Below, one piece after another: positions 8,308 to 16,394 of a stretch of 64,000 nucleotides of DNA. Below the pieces are notes generated by a model. It saw nothing but the letters and a program-made list of their open reading frames with translations. It was not told where the DNA came from and searched no databases. Position numbers and translations under genes: made by a program. Source of the DNA: Xenophilus sp. E41 (lineage in GTDB: Bacteria; Pseudomonadota; Gammaproteobacteria; Burkholderiales; Burkholderiaceae_C); contig NZ_QPIB01000009.1 of the NCBI RefSeq assembly GCF_003671765.1, forward strand, positions 124,001 through 188,000. Direction: 5' to 3'. Each line of letters starts with the position of its first letter. Position 1 is the stretch's first letter.

Positions 8308-9299
8308 GGACACAGACACGTCGCTGGACGCGGCCTCTCGCGCTGGGCGCGCTGACCGTGGCCGCGGCGCTGGGCAGCGGCCTGGCCGCGGCACAGGCTT
8401 TTCCCGCGGCCAAGCCCATCCGGCTGATCGTGGGCTACCCGCCCGGCGGCGGCATCGACTTCGCGGCGCGCACGGTGCAGGTGCCGATGCAGGAGGCGCT
8501 CAAGCAGCAGATCGTGGTCGACTACAAGCCGGGCGCGAGCGGCATGATCGCCGCCACCGAACTCACGCGCCAGCCGGCCGACGGCTACACGCTGCTGCTG
8601 GCCAACACGGGGCCGTTCGCGATCGCGCCGTACCTGCAGTCCAAGCCGCCCTACGACCCAATCAAGCAGTTCACCTACATCGGCCAGATCAGCCAGGGCA
8701 GCTACATCGCGGTGACGCGGCCGGACCACCCCGCGAAGAACCTCAAGGAATTCGTGACCTGGGCCAAGCAGCAGGGCGGCAAGGTGAACTTCGCGTCGGG
8801 CGGCAACGGCACCTCGACCCACCTCAACGGCGAGCTCATGAACCAGGTCGCCGGGCTGGACATGACCCATGTGCCCTACAAGGGCAGCGCGCCTGCGGTG
8901 CAGGACCTGATCGGCGGCCAGACGCAGATCCTCATCGACGCCGGCAGCGTGCTGCTGCCGCAGGTCAAGGGTGGCAAGCTCAAGGCGCTGGCCGTCACCG
9001 GGCCGAAGCGCGACCCGCAACTGCCCGATGTGCCCACGGTCAAGGAACTGGGTCTGGGCGGCATGGAGTCGGTGGGCTTCCAGGGCCTTGTCGGGCCGGC
9101 CGGCATGCCGAAGGAGGTGGTCGACCGCCTTTCGGCCGAACTGGCCAAGGCGCTCGCGCAGCCCGACGTGCAGGCCAAGTTCGCCACCGCGGGCGCCGAG
9201 GTGCACTCGCTCGGGCCGGCGGAGTTCTCGGCCTTCGTGAAGGCCGACAACGAGAAGTGGGCCAAGCTGATTCGTGAACGCAAGCTGCAACTGGACTGA
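8304..9299 (+). CDS. Bug/TctC family periplasmic substrate-binding protein (copy 2)
   Basis: A 331-residue exported binding protein. The signal peptide runs to about residue 31 (GSGLAAAQA), followed by KPIRLIVGYPPGGGIDF, the Bug pocket signature. GAGGAG lies about seven bases ahead of the ATG, which overlaps the DUF72 stop codon. A second Bug gene begins eight bases after its stop, so copies 2 and 3 form a tandem pair, yet they are well diverged and do not look like a recent duplication. No membrane transport subunits are linked. Confidence 0.92.
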   Translation: MRTQTRRWTRPLALGALTVAAALGSGLAAAQAFPAAKPIRLIVGYPPGGGIDFAARTVQVPMQEALKQQIVVDYKPGASGMIAATELTRQPADGYTLLLANTGPFAIAPYLQSKPPYDPIKQFTYIGQISQGSYIAVTRPDHPAKNLKEFVTWAKQQGGKVNFASGGNGTSTHLNGELMNQVAGLDMTHVPYKGSAPAVQDLIGGQTQILIDAGSVLLPQVKGGKLKALAVTGPKRDPQLPDVPTVKELGLGGMESVGFQGLVGPAGMPKEVVDRLSAELAKALAQPDVQAKFATAGAEVHSLGPAEFSAFVKADNEKWAKLIRERKLQLD

Positions 9300-9307
9300 C
9301 CGTGCCC

Positions 9308-10306
9308 ATGAACACGTCGACTGACATGCGCCGGCGCGCGCTTCTTCGGGCCGCGCCCGGCCTTGCGGCCCTGGGCGCCATGGGCCTGATGCGCCCGGCG
9401 CATGCGCAGGAACTGCCGCGCACCCTCCGCCTGGTCGTGGCCTATCCGGCCGGCGGTGTGAGCGACGTGGTGGCTCGCGCCCTGGCCGACCGGCTGGCCG
9501 CACAGATGGGCCACACGGTGATCGTCGACAACCGCGCCGGCGCCAGCGGCGCGATCGGCATGGACGTGGTGGCCAAGGCCGCGCCCGACGGCGCGACGCT
9601 GGGCTTCGCGGCCATCAGCCCGCTGGTGCTAAGTCCGCACCTGGGCAAGCTGCCCTACGACCCGCTGCGCGACGTGGCGCCGGTGGCCAGCGTGATGTAC
9701 TCGCCCGTGCTCCTGCTGGCCACCCCGGCGAGCGCCAGCGCGGATTTCTCAGCACTGATGGAGCTCGCCCGGGCGCAGCCGGGAGCGGTGCGCTGGGCCA
9801 CCTCGGGCCCGGCCTCGCTGGGCCACATCATGCTGGAGCAGCTGCGTGCGGCGGCGCGGGTGGACATCACGCACATTCCCTACAAGGGCGGCGGCCAGCA
9901 GATGAACGACGCACTCTCCGGCCAGTTCGAGGTGCTGTCGACCAACGCAGGCCCGGCGGTCGCCGCCCAGATCCAGGCCGGCAAGCTGCGCCCGCTGGCG
10001 GTGGGGGCGCCCGCACGCCTCGACACGCTGCCGCAGGTGCCGACGCTGGCCGAGCTGGGCTACCGCTCGGCCAACCTGTCGTCGCAGTTCGGCGTCTTCG
10101 CCCCGGCTGCGCTGCCGCCCGCACTGGTGGCGCGCTACAACGCCGAGATCAACAAGGCGCTCGCCAGCCCCGAGCTGCGCGCCAAGCTCACGGCCACCGA
10201 CAACGTGCCCACCGGCGGCAGCCCCAGCGATTTCGCCCGCGAGATCCTGGCGGAGTATGAAAGCAATGGGCGCATCATCCGGGCCGCGGGCATCAAGGCC
10301 GATTAA
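9308..10306 (+). CDS. Bug/TctC family periplasmic substrate-binding protein (copy 3)
   Basis: A 332-residue binding protein with MRRRALLRAAPG then a hydrophobic stretch ending HAQELP; the arginine-rich start could make the leader Tat-type. The pocket signature is LRLVVAYPAGGVSDVVARAL. A GTG at 9302 is an alternative start two codons upstream. It lies directly downstream of copy 2 and upstream of a TetR gene, which sits behind its own palindromic operator. Confidence 0.9.
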   Translation: MNTSTDMRRRALLRAAPGLAALGAMGLMRPAHAQELPRTLRLVVAYPAGGVSDVVARALADRLAAQMGHTVIVDNRAGASGAIGMDVVAKAAPDGATLGFAAISPLVLSPHLGKLPYDPLRDVAPVASVMYSPVLLLATPASASADFSALMELARAQPGAVRWATSGPASLGHIMLEQLRAAARVDITHIPYKGGGQQMNDALSGQFEVLSTNAGPAVAAQIQAGKLRPLAVGAPARLDTLPQVPTLAELGYRSANLSSQFGVFAPAALPPALVARYNAEINKALASPELRAKLTATDNVPTGGSPSDFAREILAEYESNGRIIRAAGIKAD

Positions 10307-10329
10307 GTCGTCGGGTTGCAGGCAAATTC

Positions 10330-10349
10330 AGCCTACCTTATAGTAGGCT
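10330..10349. promoter_or_regulatory. Palindromic operator at the tetR-type gene start
   Basis: AGCCTAC-CTTATA-GTAGGCT is a perfect 7-bp dyad ending one base before the ATG at 10351. Its centre contains TATAG, resembling a -10 element. This fits an autoregulatory TetR site and a very short or absent 5' leader. Confidence 0.7.
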
Positions 10350-10350
10350 G

Positions 10351-10914
10351 ATGGCCGCCGCCAATCCCTCTGCCTTCAACACCCGCGACGAGATCCTGCG
10401 CGTCGGGCGCGAGCTGGTCCAGACGCGCTCGTACCTGGGCTTCAGCTTCCAGGATGTGGCCGACGCGGTCGGCGTGCGCAAGGCGAGCCTGTATCACCAC
10501 TTCCCGACCAAGGAGGCGCTGGGCATCGAGGTGTTGAAGGAGGCGGCGCAGGCCTTCGACGCCTGGGCCGCGCGCCGCGCCGGCGCGCCGGCCGAACGGT
10601 TGGATGCTTACTTCCGCATGTACCGCAATGGCCTGCAGGCCGGCTCGGCCGTCTGCCCGGCAGGCGCGTTGGTACCCGGCTGGGCCTGCATCAACGAGGA
10701 CCTGCAGGCGGCCGTGCAGGGCCTGCGCCAGGCGCAGGTGCGCTGGCTCGCCGGCGTGCTTGGCGAACTGGGGCGCGATGCGCCGACGGCGCAGCGGCAG
10801 GCGGCGTGGATCTACGCGACCTGCCAGGGCGCGCTCATCACGGCCCGCATGAGCGGGCGCGTGCGCGATTTCGACGAGGTGACGACCCAGCTGCGCGCAG
10901 TGCTGCTGGACTGA
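10351..10914 (+). CDS. TetR/AcrR family transcriptional regulator
   Basis: A 187-residue one-component repressor. The N-terminal helix-turn-helix is clear (TRDEILRVGRELVQ, FSFQDVADAVGVRKASLYHHFPTKEALG, residues 10-55), and the C-terminal ligand domain carries CPAGALVPGW. This C-terminal type resembles the YcdC/NemR-like branch responding to small organic molecules; the effector is not known. A 20-bp palindrome overlaps its start, so it probably represses itself. It ends in a strong terminator, separating it from the thiolase operon, whose operator has a different sequence. Confidence 0.9.
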   Translation: MAAANPSAFNTRDEILRVGRELVQTRSYLGFSFQDVADAVGVRKASLYHHFPTKEALGIEVLKEAAQAFDAWAARRAGAPAERLDAYFRMYRNGLQAGSAVCPAGALVPGWACINEDLQAAVQGLRQAQVRWLAGVLGELGRDAPTAQRQAAWIYATCQGALITARMSGRVRDFDEVTTQLRAVLLD

Positions 10915-10927
10915 AGCGCCGTTCCGT

Positions 10928-10955
10928 GGGGCATGCATCGCATGCCCTTTTCTTT
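10928..10955 (+). terminator. Rho-independent terminator after tetR-type gene
   Basis: GGGCATGC-ATC-GCATGCCC stem followed by TTTTCTTT. Confidence 0.9.
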
Positions 10956-10966
10956 GGCTGACAAGA

Positions 10967-10980
10967 CTACCGATCGGTAG
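10967..10980. promoter_or_regulatory. TetR-type operator before the thiolase gene
   Basis: CTACCGATCGGTAG is a perfect 14-bp palindrome, about 25 bases before the thiolase start and just ahead of its ribosome site. The form is typical of TetR-family operators but differs from the palindrome of the neighbouring tetR-type gene. Confidence 0.65.
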
Positions 10981-11005
10981 GTAGTCGATACAAGGAGATC
11001 GATCC

Positions 11006-12139
11006 GTGAAAGCCCTCATCAGCGCGTATGCGCGCTCCCCGTTCCACTTCGCCCGCAAGGGCCGGCTCGCCGAAGTGCGGCCCGACACGCTGGCGGCCGA
11101 GGTCGTCAAGGGCCTGCTCGCGCGCACCGACCTCGACCCCGCGCTGCTGGAGGACGTGATCCTCGGCTGCGCCTACCCCGAGGCGGCGCAGGGCAACAAC
11201 CTGGCGCGCATCGTCGGCCTGCTGGCCGGCCTGCCCGAGGCCGTGGGGGGCATGACGGTGAACCGCTTCTGCGGCTCGTCGATGCAGGCGGTGCACATCG
11301 CCGCGGCGCAGATCGAGGCCGGCATGGGCGAGGCCTTTCTCTGCGTGGGCGTGGAGTCGATGACGATGGTGCCGCAGGGCGGCTTCAACTTCTCGCCCAA
11401 CCCCGAGCTGCTGGCGAACACCGCGGCCTACCTGTCGATGGGCGAGACGGCCGAGAACGTGGCCGAGCACTGGCAGGTGAGCCGCGCCGACCAGGAGCTG
11501 CTGGCGCTGCAGTCGCACCAGAAGGCGGCCCGCGCACGGGACGAAGGCCGGTTGGCCGCGGAGATCGTGCCCATCCGCCTGCCCGATGGCGAACTCGTCG
11601 ATGCCGACGGCTGCATCCGCCCCGGCACCACGCTGGAAGCGCTCGCAGGCCTCAAGCCCGCCTTCCGGCCCGACGGCGTGGTGACGGCGGGCACGTCGTC
11701 GCCGCTGACCGACGGCGCGGCGGCGGTGCTGGTGACCAGCGACGACTTCGCGGCGCGGCACGGCCTCGCACCGCTGGCGCGCGTGCGCAGCTTCGCCACC
11801 GTGGGCGTCGATCCCGCCATCATGGGCATCGGCCCGATTCCGGCCACACGCAAGGCGCTGGCCCGCGCGGGCCTCGCGGTCGACCAGCTCGATGTGGTGG
11901 AGATCAACGAGGCCTTTTCCTCGCAGGCCCTGGCCTGCATCCGCGACCTGGGCCTGGACCCGGCGACCGTGAACCTCGACGGCGGTGGCCTGGCGATCGG
12001 CCATCCGCTGGGCGCCACGGGCGCGCGCATCACGGGCAAGGCGGCGGCGCTGCTGGCGCGCGAGAAAGGGCGCTATGCGCTGTCGACCCAGTGCATCGGC
12101 GGCGGCCAGGGCATCGCGACCGTGCTCGAGCGGCCATGA
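11006..12139 (+). CDS. Acetyl-CoA C-acyltransferase (thiolase)
   Basis: A 377-residue thiolase, catalysing thiolytic cleavage of 3-ketoacyl-CoA or the reverse Claisen condensation. The acyl-accepting cysteine is C89 (NRFCGSSMQ); GGLAIGHPLGATGAR holds the catalytic histidine and TQCIGGGQG the second cysteine. Start is GTG with AAGGAG nine bases upstream. With the MaoC hydratase behind it, it likely forms a short beta-oxidation unit controlled by a TetR regulator through the palindrome at 10967. Chain-length specificity is unknown. Confidence 0.93.
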   Translation: MKALISAYARSPFHFARKGRLAEVRPDTLAAEVVKGLLARTDLDPALLEDVILGCAYPEAAQGNNLARIVGLLAGLPEAVGGMTVNRFCGSSMQAVHIAAAQIEAGMGEAFLCVGVESMTMVPQGGFNFSPNPELLANTAAYLSMGETAENVAEHWQVSRADQELLALQSHQKAARARDEGRLAAEIVPIRLPDGELVDADGCIRPGTTLEALAGLKPAFRPDGVVTAGTSSPLTDGAAAVLVTSDDFAARHGLAPLARVRSFATVGVDPAIMGIGPIPATRKALARAGLAVDQLDVVEINEAFSSQALACIRDLGLDPATVNLDGGGLAIGHPLGATGARITGKAAALLAREKGRYALSTQCIGGGQGIATVLERP

Positions 12140-12206
12140 AGCATCGCCTGCGCCGACACCGGACAATCGCCCGGCCGCCGTCGGCGGATTCACACGGAGC
12201 CCAGCC

Positions 12207-12671
12207 ATGAGCGATGCCAGAGCACCGCGCCTGTACCTCGAAGACCTGCACGTCGGCGACCGCTTCACCAGCGGCGAGCATGCGCTCGACGCCGCGCAGA
12301 TCATCGCCTTCGCGCGCGAATTCGATCCCCAGCCCTTCCACACCGACCCCGAGAAGGCCGAGCACACCTTCTTCCGCGGGCTGGCCGCGAGCGGCTGGCA
12401 CACCGCGGCGCTGACGATGAAGCTGCTGGTCGAGAGCGGCATTCCGCTGGCCGACGGCATCATCGGCTCCGGCGGCGAGGTGGCCTGGCCGCAGCCCACG
12501 CGGCCGGACGACGTGCTGCATGTCGAAAGCGAGGTGATGGAGATCATCCCCTCGCGTTCCAAGCCCGAGCGCGGCATGGTCGTGATGCGCTGCGAGACGC
12601 GCAACCAGCGCGGCGAAGTGCTGCAGCGCTTCTCGCCCAAGATGGTGGTGTCGCGCCGGCCGAAGGGCTGA
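12207..12671 (+). CDS. MaoC-like (R)-hydratase domain protein
   Basis: A 154-residue hot-dog-fold protein of the MaoC family, which hydrates enoyl-CoA. The hydratase 2 motif is visible as AFAREFDPQPFHTDPEKAE (catalytic Asp and His), followed by FRGLAASGWHTAALTMKL. It follows the thiolase by 67 bases on the same strand, and the pairing fits fatty- or branched-acid oxidation. Its stop lies six bases from the convergent, prophage-split DUF455 gene. Confidence 0.88.
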   Translation: MSDARAPRLYLEDLHVGDRFTSGEHALDAAQIIAFAREFDPQPFHTDPEKAEHTFFRGLAASGWHTAALTMKLLVESGIPLADGIIGSGGEVAWPQPTRPDDVLHVESEVMEIIPSRSKPERGMVVMRCETRNQRGEVLQRFSPKMVVSRRPKG

Positions 12672-12677
12672 GCTTGC

Positions 12678-13217
12678 TCAGGCGGGTTGCTGCAGGGCCT
12701 GCAGTTCGGCGTCGCTGAAGCCGGCCCTGGCCCGTGCCTCGAGGTTGAAGGGCGGCTTCAGCCGCGGCGCCTCGTGCCGCCGGTACAGCACCCGGTAGTG
12801 CGCCAGCGCGTCGAGCCCGTCGCGCGCGCACAGCCAGGCGTACCAGCGGTTGCCGATGGCCACGTGGCCGATCTCGTCGCGCAGGATGATGTCCAGGATC
12901 TCCACCGCCCGCAGTGCATCGGGCGTGTTCACCCGCCGCAGCTTGGCCTGGATGAGCGGCGTGGCATCCAGCCCGCGCGCCTCCAGCGTGCGCGGCACCA
13001 GGGCCATGCGGGCGACCACGTCGTCCTTCGTCTTCTCGCACATGGTCCACAGGCCGTCGTGGCCGGGGAAGTCGCCGTAGCGCCAGCCCATCGTCTGCAG
13101 ATGGGCGTGGATCAGCGTGAAGTGGTAGGCCTCCTCGTCGGCCACGCGCAGCCAGTCGCGGTAGTAGGCCGCGGGCAGGCCGTCGTAGCGCCACATCGCA
13201 TCGAGCGCGAGGTTGAT
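12678..13217 (-). pseudogene. DUF455 ferritin-like gene, 3' half cut off by the prophage
   Basis: This fragment encodes the C-terminal two thirds of a DUF455 protein (ferritin-like superfamily). Reading from the junction gives NLALDAMWRYDGLP, then ADEEAYHF (an E-E-x-x-H iron-ligand pattern) and RDEIGHVAIG. An in-frame TAA of phage origin lies directly upstream, so translation cannot enter from the phage; at best ATG 13196 could start a 172-residue stub. The missing N-terminal part is at 48971-49254. Joined at the shared TTGAT, the two restore one frame (CHIEFNAI-NLALDAMWRY) of about 273 residues, normal for the family. The stub lacks the first iron ligand (E in HIEF). Confidence 0.9.
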
Positions 13218-13235
13218 TTAGTTTAACCTTGATAT
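13199..13235. other. attL (left prophage junction)
   Basis: Host DNA ends at the shared core TTGAT (13213-13217). The phage arm continues to CTTGATAT (13228-13235), the mirror of ATATCAAG at 48950-48957 on the other side of the reconstructed attP. Confidence 0.8.
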
Positions 13236-13238
13236 TAT
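13233..13238 (+). promoter_or_regulatory. Possible integrase -10 element inside the attP arm
   Basis: TATTAT ends seven bases before the integrase ATG at 13245, and no ribosome site is visible. This spacing would give a leaderless integrase mRNA whose promoter overlaps attP/attL. Confidence 0.35.
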
Positions 13239-13244
13239 GTTTGG

Positions 13245-14834
13245 ATGGACACAGCCTATTCGTACATCCGATTCAGCTCAGACAAGCAGGAACAAGGCGA
13301 CTCTATACGGCGGCAAACCAAAGCCGCCCGTGACTACGCCGCAGCGCATGGGCTGATCCTAGACACGCAGACGTACCAAGAATTCAAGGGCATCTCAGCG
13401 TTCACCGGGGAGAACAAGGCAAACGGCAAGCTGGGTCTCTTCGTTGAAGCCGCAGAAAAGGGGCTGATACCGAAAGGCTCTCGACTGATCGTGGAGTCAC
13501 TTGACCGGCTCTCGCGCGAGGCGGTTGATTTGGCGATGAGTCAGTTCCTTCGCATCACGGCGGCAGGAATCATCATCGTCACGCTAGGCGACCACCCCAA
13601 GGAATATTCGACAGCATCGATTCGGGCCAACTGGACTGAATTAATCTTGACGCTTGCTCAGATGGAGCGCGCTCACGACGAGAGCGCAACGAAGTCGAAG
13701 CGCGTCAGTGAGGCATGGGAGAACAAGCGAAACACCGACAAGATCATGACTCGCATGGTCCCCGCGTGGCTAAGCACCGACGACTACGTCCACTGGGAAA
13801 TCGACCCCGAGAAGGCGGCGGTCGTGCAGCGAATCTTTGCTATGGCCCACGATGAGGGACTTGGCACACCGACTATCGCTCGACGCCTCAACGCGGACGG
13901 CGTCCCAACATTCAAGAAGCCGACCAAAAAGGAATTGGAAGCGATCGCTCGTGGCGAAGAATTGCTGGAGCCTGAATGGTCACATGGCACCGTGGCCCAT
14001 GTGCTTAACAACAAGGCAGTGATCGGCATCCTTCACACGGAGAAGGTTTACCGGGAAGACTACTACCCGCCGATCATCAAGAAGGAAGTCTTCGAGAGCA
14101 TGGGCATGCTCTTCAAGCAGCGTCACTTTGCGCCTGGAGCAAGAGGCCAGGGCGGCATCGTGAATCTGTTCTCCGGCCGTAGTTACTGCGGCATATGCGG
14201 AAAGCGCATGAAGACCGTGTCGCAGCACGAGCACAACGTCTACCTTCATTGCGAGCGGGCATACCAGGGCAGCAAAGACTGCAAAGCAACCAGGGTGGCC
14301 TATCACGCGTTCGAGGAAGACATCCTCAAGCACTTGATCATTGCGCAGCATCGGTTGGTCTTCAAACTCAGGGAAGAAGTCGCCCACGACCCACGAGAGA
14401 TTCTGCGGCGTCAGCTTGAGGTCCTAGAGGGCGACATCGAGACGGCACTTGACCGTCTTCTTTCGACAAAGTCTGAAGCCCTCAGCAGGCGGCTCGAAAA
14501 GCTGGAGGCCGACAAGGTCGTCTTGCTGGATCAAATCAAGAACGCTGTGGTGATTCCGAAGGCGACCAACGTGCTCAACGACTTGGTCACGACGTACAAG
14601 CGCTTCGTTGAGCTGCAGAAGACGGACAAGGACAGCGAGGAATACAAGGCTCTGCGCAAGCGGCTTCAGACCGGCCTGCGCGGTGCGGTCAAGAAGATCG
14701 AGTTCCACCACAAGCCGGGTAGTGACGGAGTAGAGCACTACAGAGTCACCTTCCTGTCCGGCACAGAGCGCGAACGCACGTATCGCAGGCCGCCCAAGGG
14801 ATTTCAGCCGGGTAATATAAAAGGCAAGCGCTGA
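13245..14834 (+). CDS. int: Large serine recombinase (phage integrase)
   Basis: A 529-residue large serine integrase. The N-terminal resolvase domain has AYSYIRFSSDKQ with catalytic Ser11, then the SRLIVESLDRLSRE arginine motif. A recombinase domain follows (GTPTIARRLNADGVPT region, residues about 205-300), then a zinc ribbon (CGICGKRM with a later HCERAYQGSKDC) and a coiled-coil region around residues 370-470. It lies 27 bases inside the left end and reads into the prophage, as usual for this class. It inserted into the DUF455 gene through the short TTGAT core. No excision-directing partner was recognised. Confidence 0.96.
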   Translation: MDTAYSYIRFSSDKQEQGDSIRRQTKAARDYAAAHGLILDTQTYQEFKGISAFTGENKANGKLGLFVEAAEKGLIPKGSRLIVESLDRLSREAVDLAMSQFLRITAAGIIIVTLGDHPKEYSTASIRANWTELILTLAQMERAHDESATKSKRVSEAWENKRNTDKIMTRMVPAWLSTDDYVHWEIDPEKAAVVQRIFAMAHDEGLGTPTIARRLNADGVPTFKKPTKKELEAIARGEELLEPEWSHGTVAHVLNNKAVIGILHTEKVYREDYYPPIIKKEVFESMGMLFKQRHFAPGARGQGGIVNLFSGRSYCGICGKRMKTVSQHEHNVYLHCERAYQGSKDCKATRVAYHAFEEDILKHLIIAQHRLVFKLREEVAHDPREILRRQLEVLEGDIETALDRLLSTKSEALSRRLEKLEADKVVLLDQIKNAVVIPKATNVLNDLVTTYKRFVELQKTDKDSEEYKALRKRLQTGLRGAVKKIEFHHKPGSDGVEHYRVTFLSGTERERTYRRPPKGFQPGNIKGKR

Positions 14835-14857
14835 TATCCAGCCTAAAGGCAAGAATC

Positions 14858-14876
14858 GCTCGCGTTTATAGCGAGC
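14858..14876. terminator. Hairpin after the integrase gene
   Basis: GCTCGC-GTTTATA-GCGAGC followed by AATCTTTAGTTT, a plausible weak terminator. A second stem, CCGTAGC/GCTACGG, lies at 14903-14922, ahead of the next gene's ribosome site. Confidence 0.45.
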
Positions 14877-14937
14877 AATCTTTAGTTTCTCCAGACTTGC
14901 ACCCGTAGCAAGTTCGCTACGGCAAATGGAGAACTGA

Positions 14938-15675
14938 ATGGAAGCAAACGAAAACGAGCTGATCAACCAAGACGGCGAGGCCTTCTGGGATCTTGGGCGA
15001 GCGGAGGACATCGAGCCGCGTGTTAGCGAGCTGTGCGCGGCGGTGCGGGCGGCTCAGCCAGCCTTCTTCATGACGGAGAAGGCGAACGAACTTCGGGCCA
15101 AGGGGTGCGACGACGAAACCATCCTGCTCGACGCCGTGCATGCTGGGTACGTCAAGCTCTGCAAGGCGCTCAAGGTCCAGTACATCGAAGACATCCACCC
15201 AAGCGTGGCGGTCGAACATCTGCGCGGCCTGCCGGTGCTGGAAGATGGCGGCCTGGTTCCTTACCTTGACCTCATCAAGACTATCGAAGCGAGCTACCGC
15301 TCGATTGGTCAGGTCGTTGTCATGCTCAAGGCGCGCGATTCGCAGTACGTCTACGAGTTCAGCTCCAGCTACAACGGCGTCGAAAAGCCGGCGAAGCTGG
15401 TCGTCAGCATCAGCAATGGTGCCGACTTCGTCGTCGACGTGCAGGTGCAACTGGATGGCTACGTCTTTCGCGAAGACTACCTGTCCGACGATGCTGAAGA
15501 CGAAAGCTGGGAAGAGGTGACTGCCAAGCAATTCCTCGCCGCCAGCCCCACTCAGGATTCGCTGGTTCTGGAGTTGCACAAGCCTTTCCATGACGCAGTC
15601 GAATATCGGCTTGGCGTCCTTCACCGGATGCTTGCTGACGGCGTTGACTGGCTGAGCAAGGCGGAGTCAGTCTGA
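14938..15675 (+). CDS. Phage protein of unknown function (245 aa)
   Basis: I do not recognise this 245-residue acidic, soluble protein; it has no membrane segment or signal peptide. It begins MEANENELINQDGEAFWDLG, with GGAG nine bases ahead of the ATG. It opens a tightly packed operon: its stop overlaps the ParB-like gene's start by one base, and that gene in turn overlaps the glycosyltransferase gene. That packing suggests a role linked to DNA modification or early phage functions, but this is inference from position only. Confidence 0.75.
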   Translation: MEANENELINQDGEAFWDLGRAEDIEPRVSELCAAVRAAQPAFFMTEKANELRAKGCDDETILLDAVHAGYVKLCKALKVQYIEDIHPSVAVEHLRGLPVLEDGGLVPYLDLIKTIEASYRSIGQVVVMLKARDSQYVYEFSSSYNGVEKPAKLVVSISNGADFVVDVQVQLDGYVFREDYLSDDAEDESWEEVTAKQFLAASPTQDSLVLELHKPFHDAVEYRLGVLHRMLADGVDWLSKAESV

Positions 15676-16394
15676 TGACCACCGCCACCGAGATCAAAAG
15701 CTTTGTCTCTGGTGGCGGCTTGCGGCGAGTGGACGACCTCGTTCCATTCGACCGCAACTCGCGCACCCACAGCGAAGCGCAAGTCGCACAGATCGCCGCG
15801 TCCATCAAGGAATTCGGCTTCACGAATCCGATCCTGGTCGATGAGGCCAACACCATCATCGCCGGCGAAGGGCGGTGGAGGGCGGCGAAGAAGCTCAAGA
15901 TGGACGAAGTGCCGTGCATCGTGATTGCTGGCCTGTCGCCTGCGCAGAAGGCAGCCTACGTCATTGCTGACAACAAGCTTGGCCTCAACTCAGCGTGGGA
16001 CACCGAAATGCTGATGAAGGAGCTTGCGCGGCTCGATGAACTGCACTTCGACGTTGACCTTGCCGGGTTCAGCGAAGTGGAAATCCTCAATCTCTCGTGC
16101 GAGGTCGTTGTAGACGCTCCAGCCCCTGACGTCTCCAATGGTGTGGGAGAGCAGGTGGAAAACGGAACACAGGCCGACGGGTTCCCGACGCCACCCGAGA
16201 AGGACTGGAGCGGCATGCCGGAGTTCGTTCAGCCGGACGCAAGGCCCTTCCGCTCTGTGATCGTGCACATGCTGGACCAAGCTGCGGCCGATCAATTTGC
16301 GGCGCTCATCGGACAGACCATCACCGAGAAGACCAAGTACGTGTTCTTTCCCAAGAAGGAGCAGCCTGCCGGTCCAAAGGAGGTGTTCGCCTGA
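15675..16394 (+). CDS. ParB/sulfiredoxin-like domain protein
   Basis: A 239-residue protein whose first 130 residues form a ParB-like domain: VDDLVPFDRNSRTHSEAQVAQIAASIKEFGF, NPILVDEANTIIAGEGRW.AAKKLKMDEVPCIV, and VIADNKLG. The box TIIAGEGR corresponds to the GERR-type nucleotide-binding motif of the family. The C-terminal region (RSVIVHMLDQAAADQFAALI) is unlike chromosomal ParB. In phages, such proteins commonly neighbour DNA methylases or base-hypermodification enzymes; here the next gene is a TET-associated-type glycosyltransferase, supporting a DNA-modification role over partitioning. Confidence 0.85.
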   Translation: MTTATEIKSFVSGGGLRRVDDLVPFDRNSRTHSEAQVAQIAASIKEFGFTNPILVDEANTIIAGEGRWRAAKKLKMDEVPCIVIAGLSPAQKAAYVIADNKLGLNSAWDTEMLMKELARLDELHFDVDLAGFSEVEILNLSCEVVVDAPAPDVSNGVGEQVENGTQADGFPTPPEKDWSGMPEFVQPDARPFRSVIVHMLDQAAADQFAALIGQTITEKTKYVFFPKKEQPAGPKEVFA

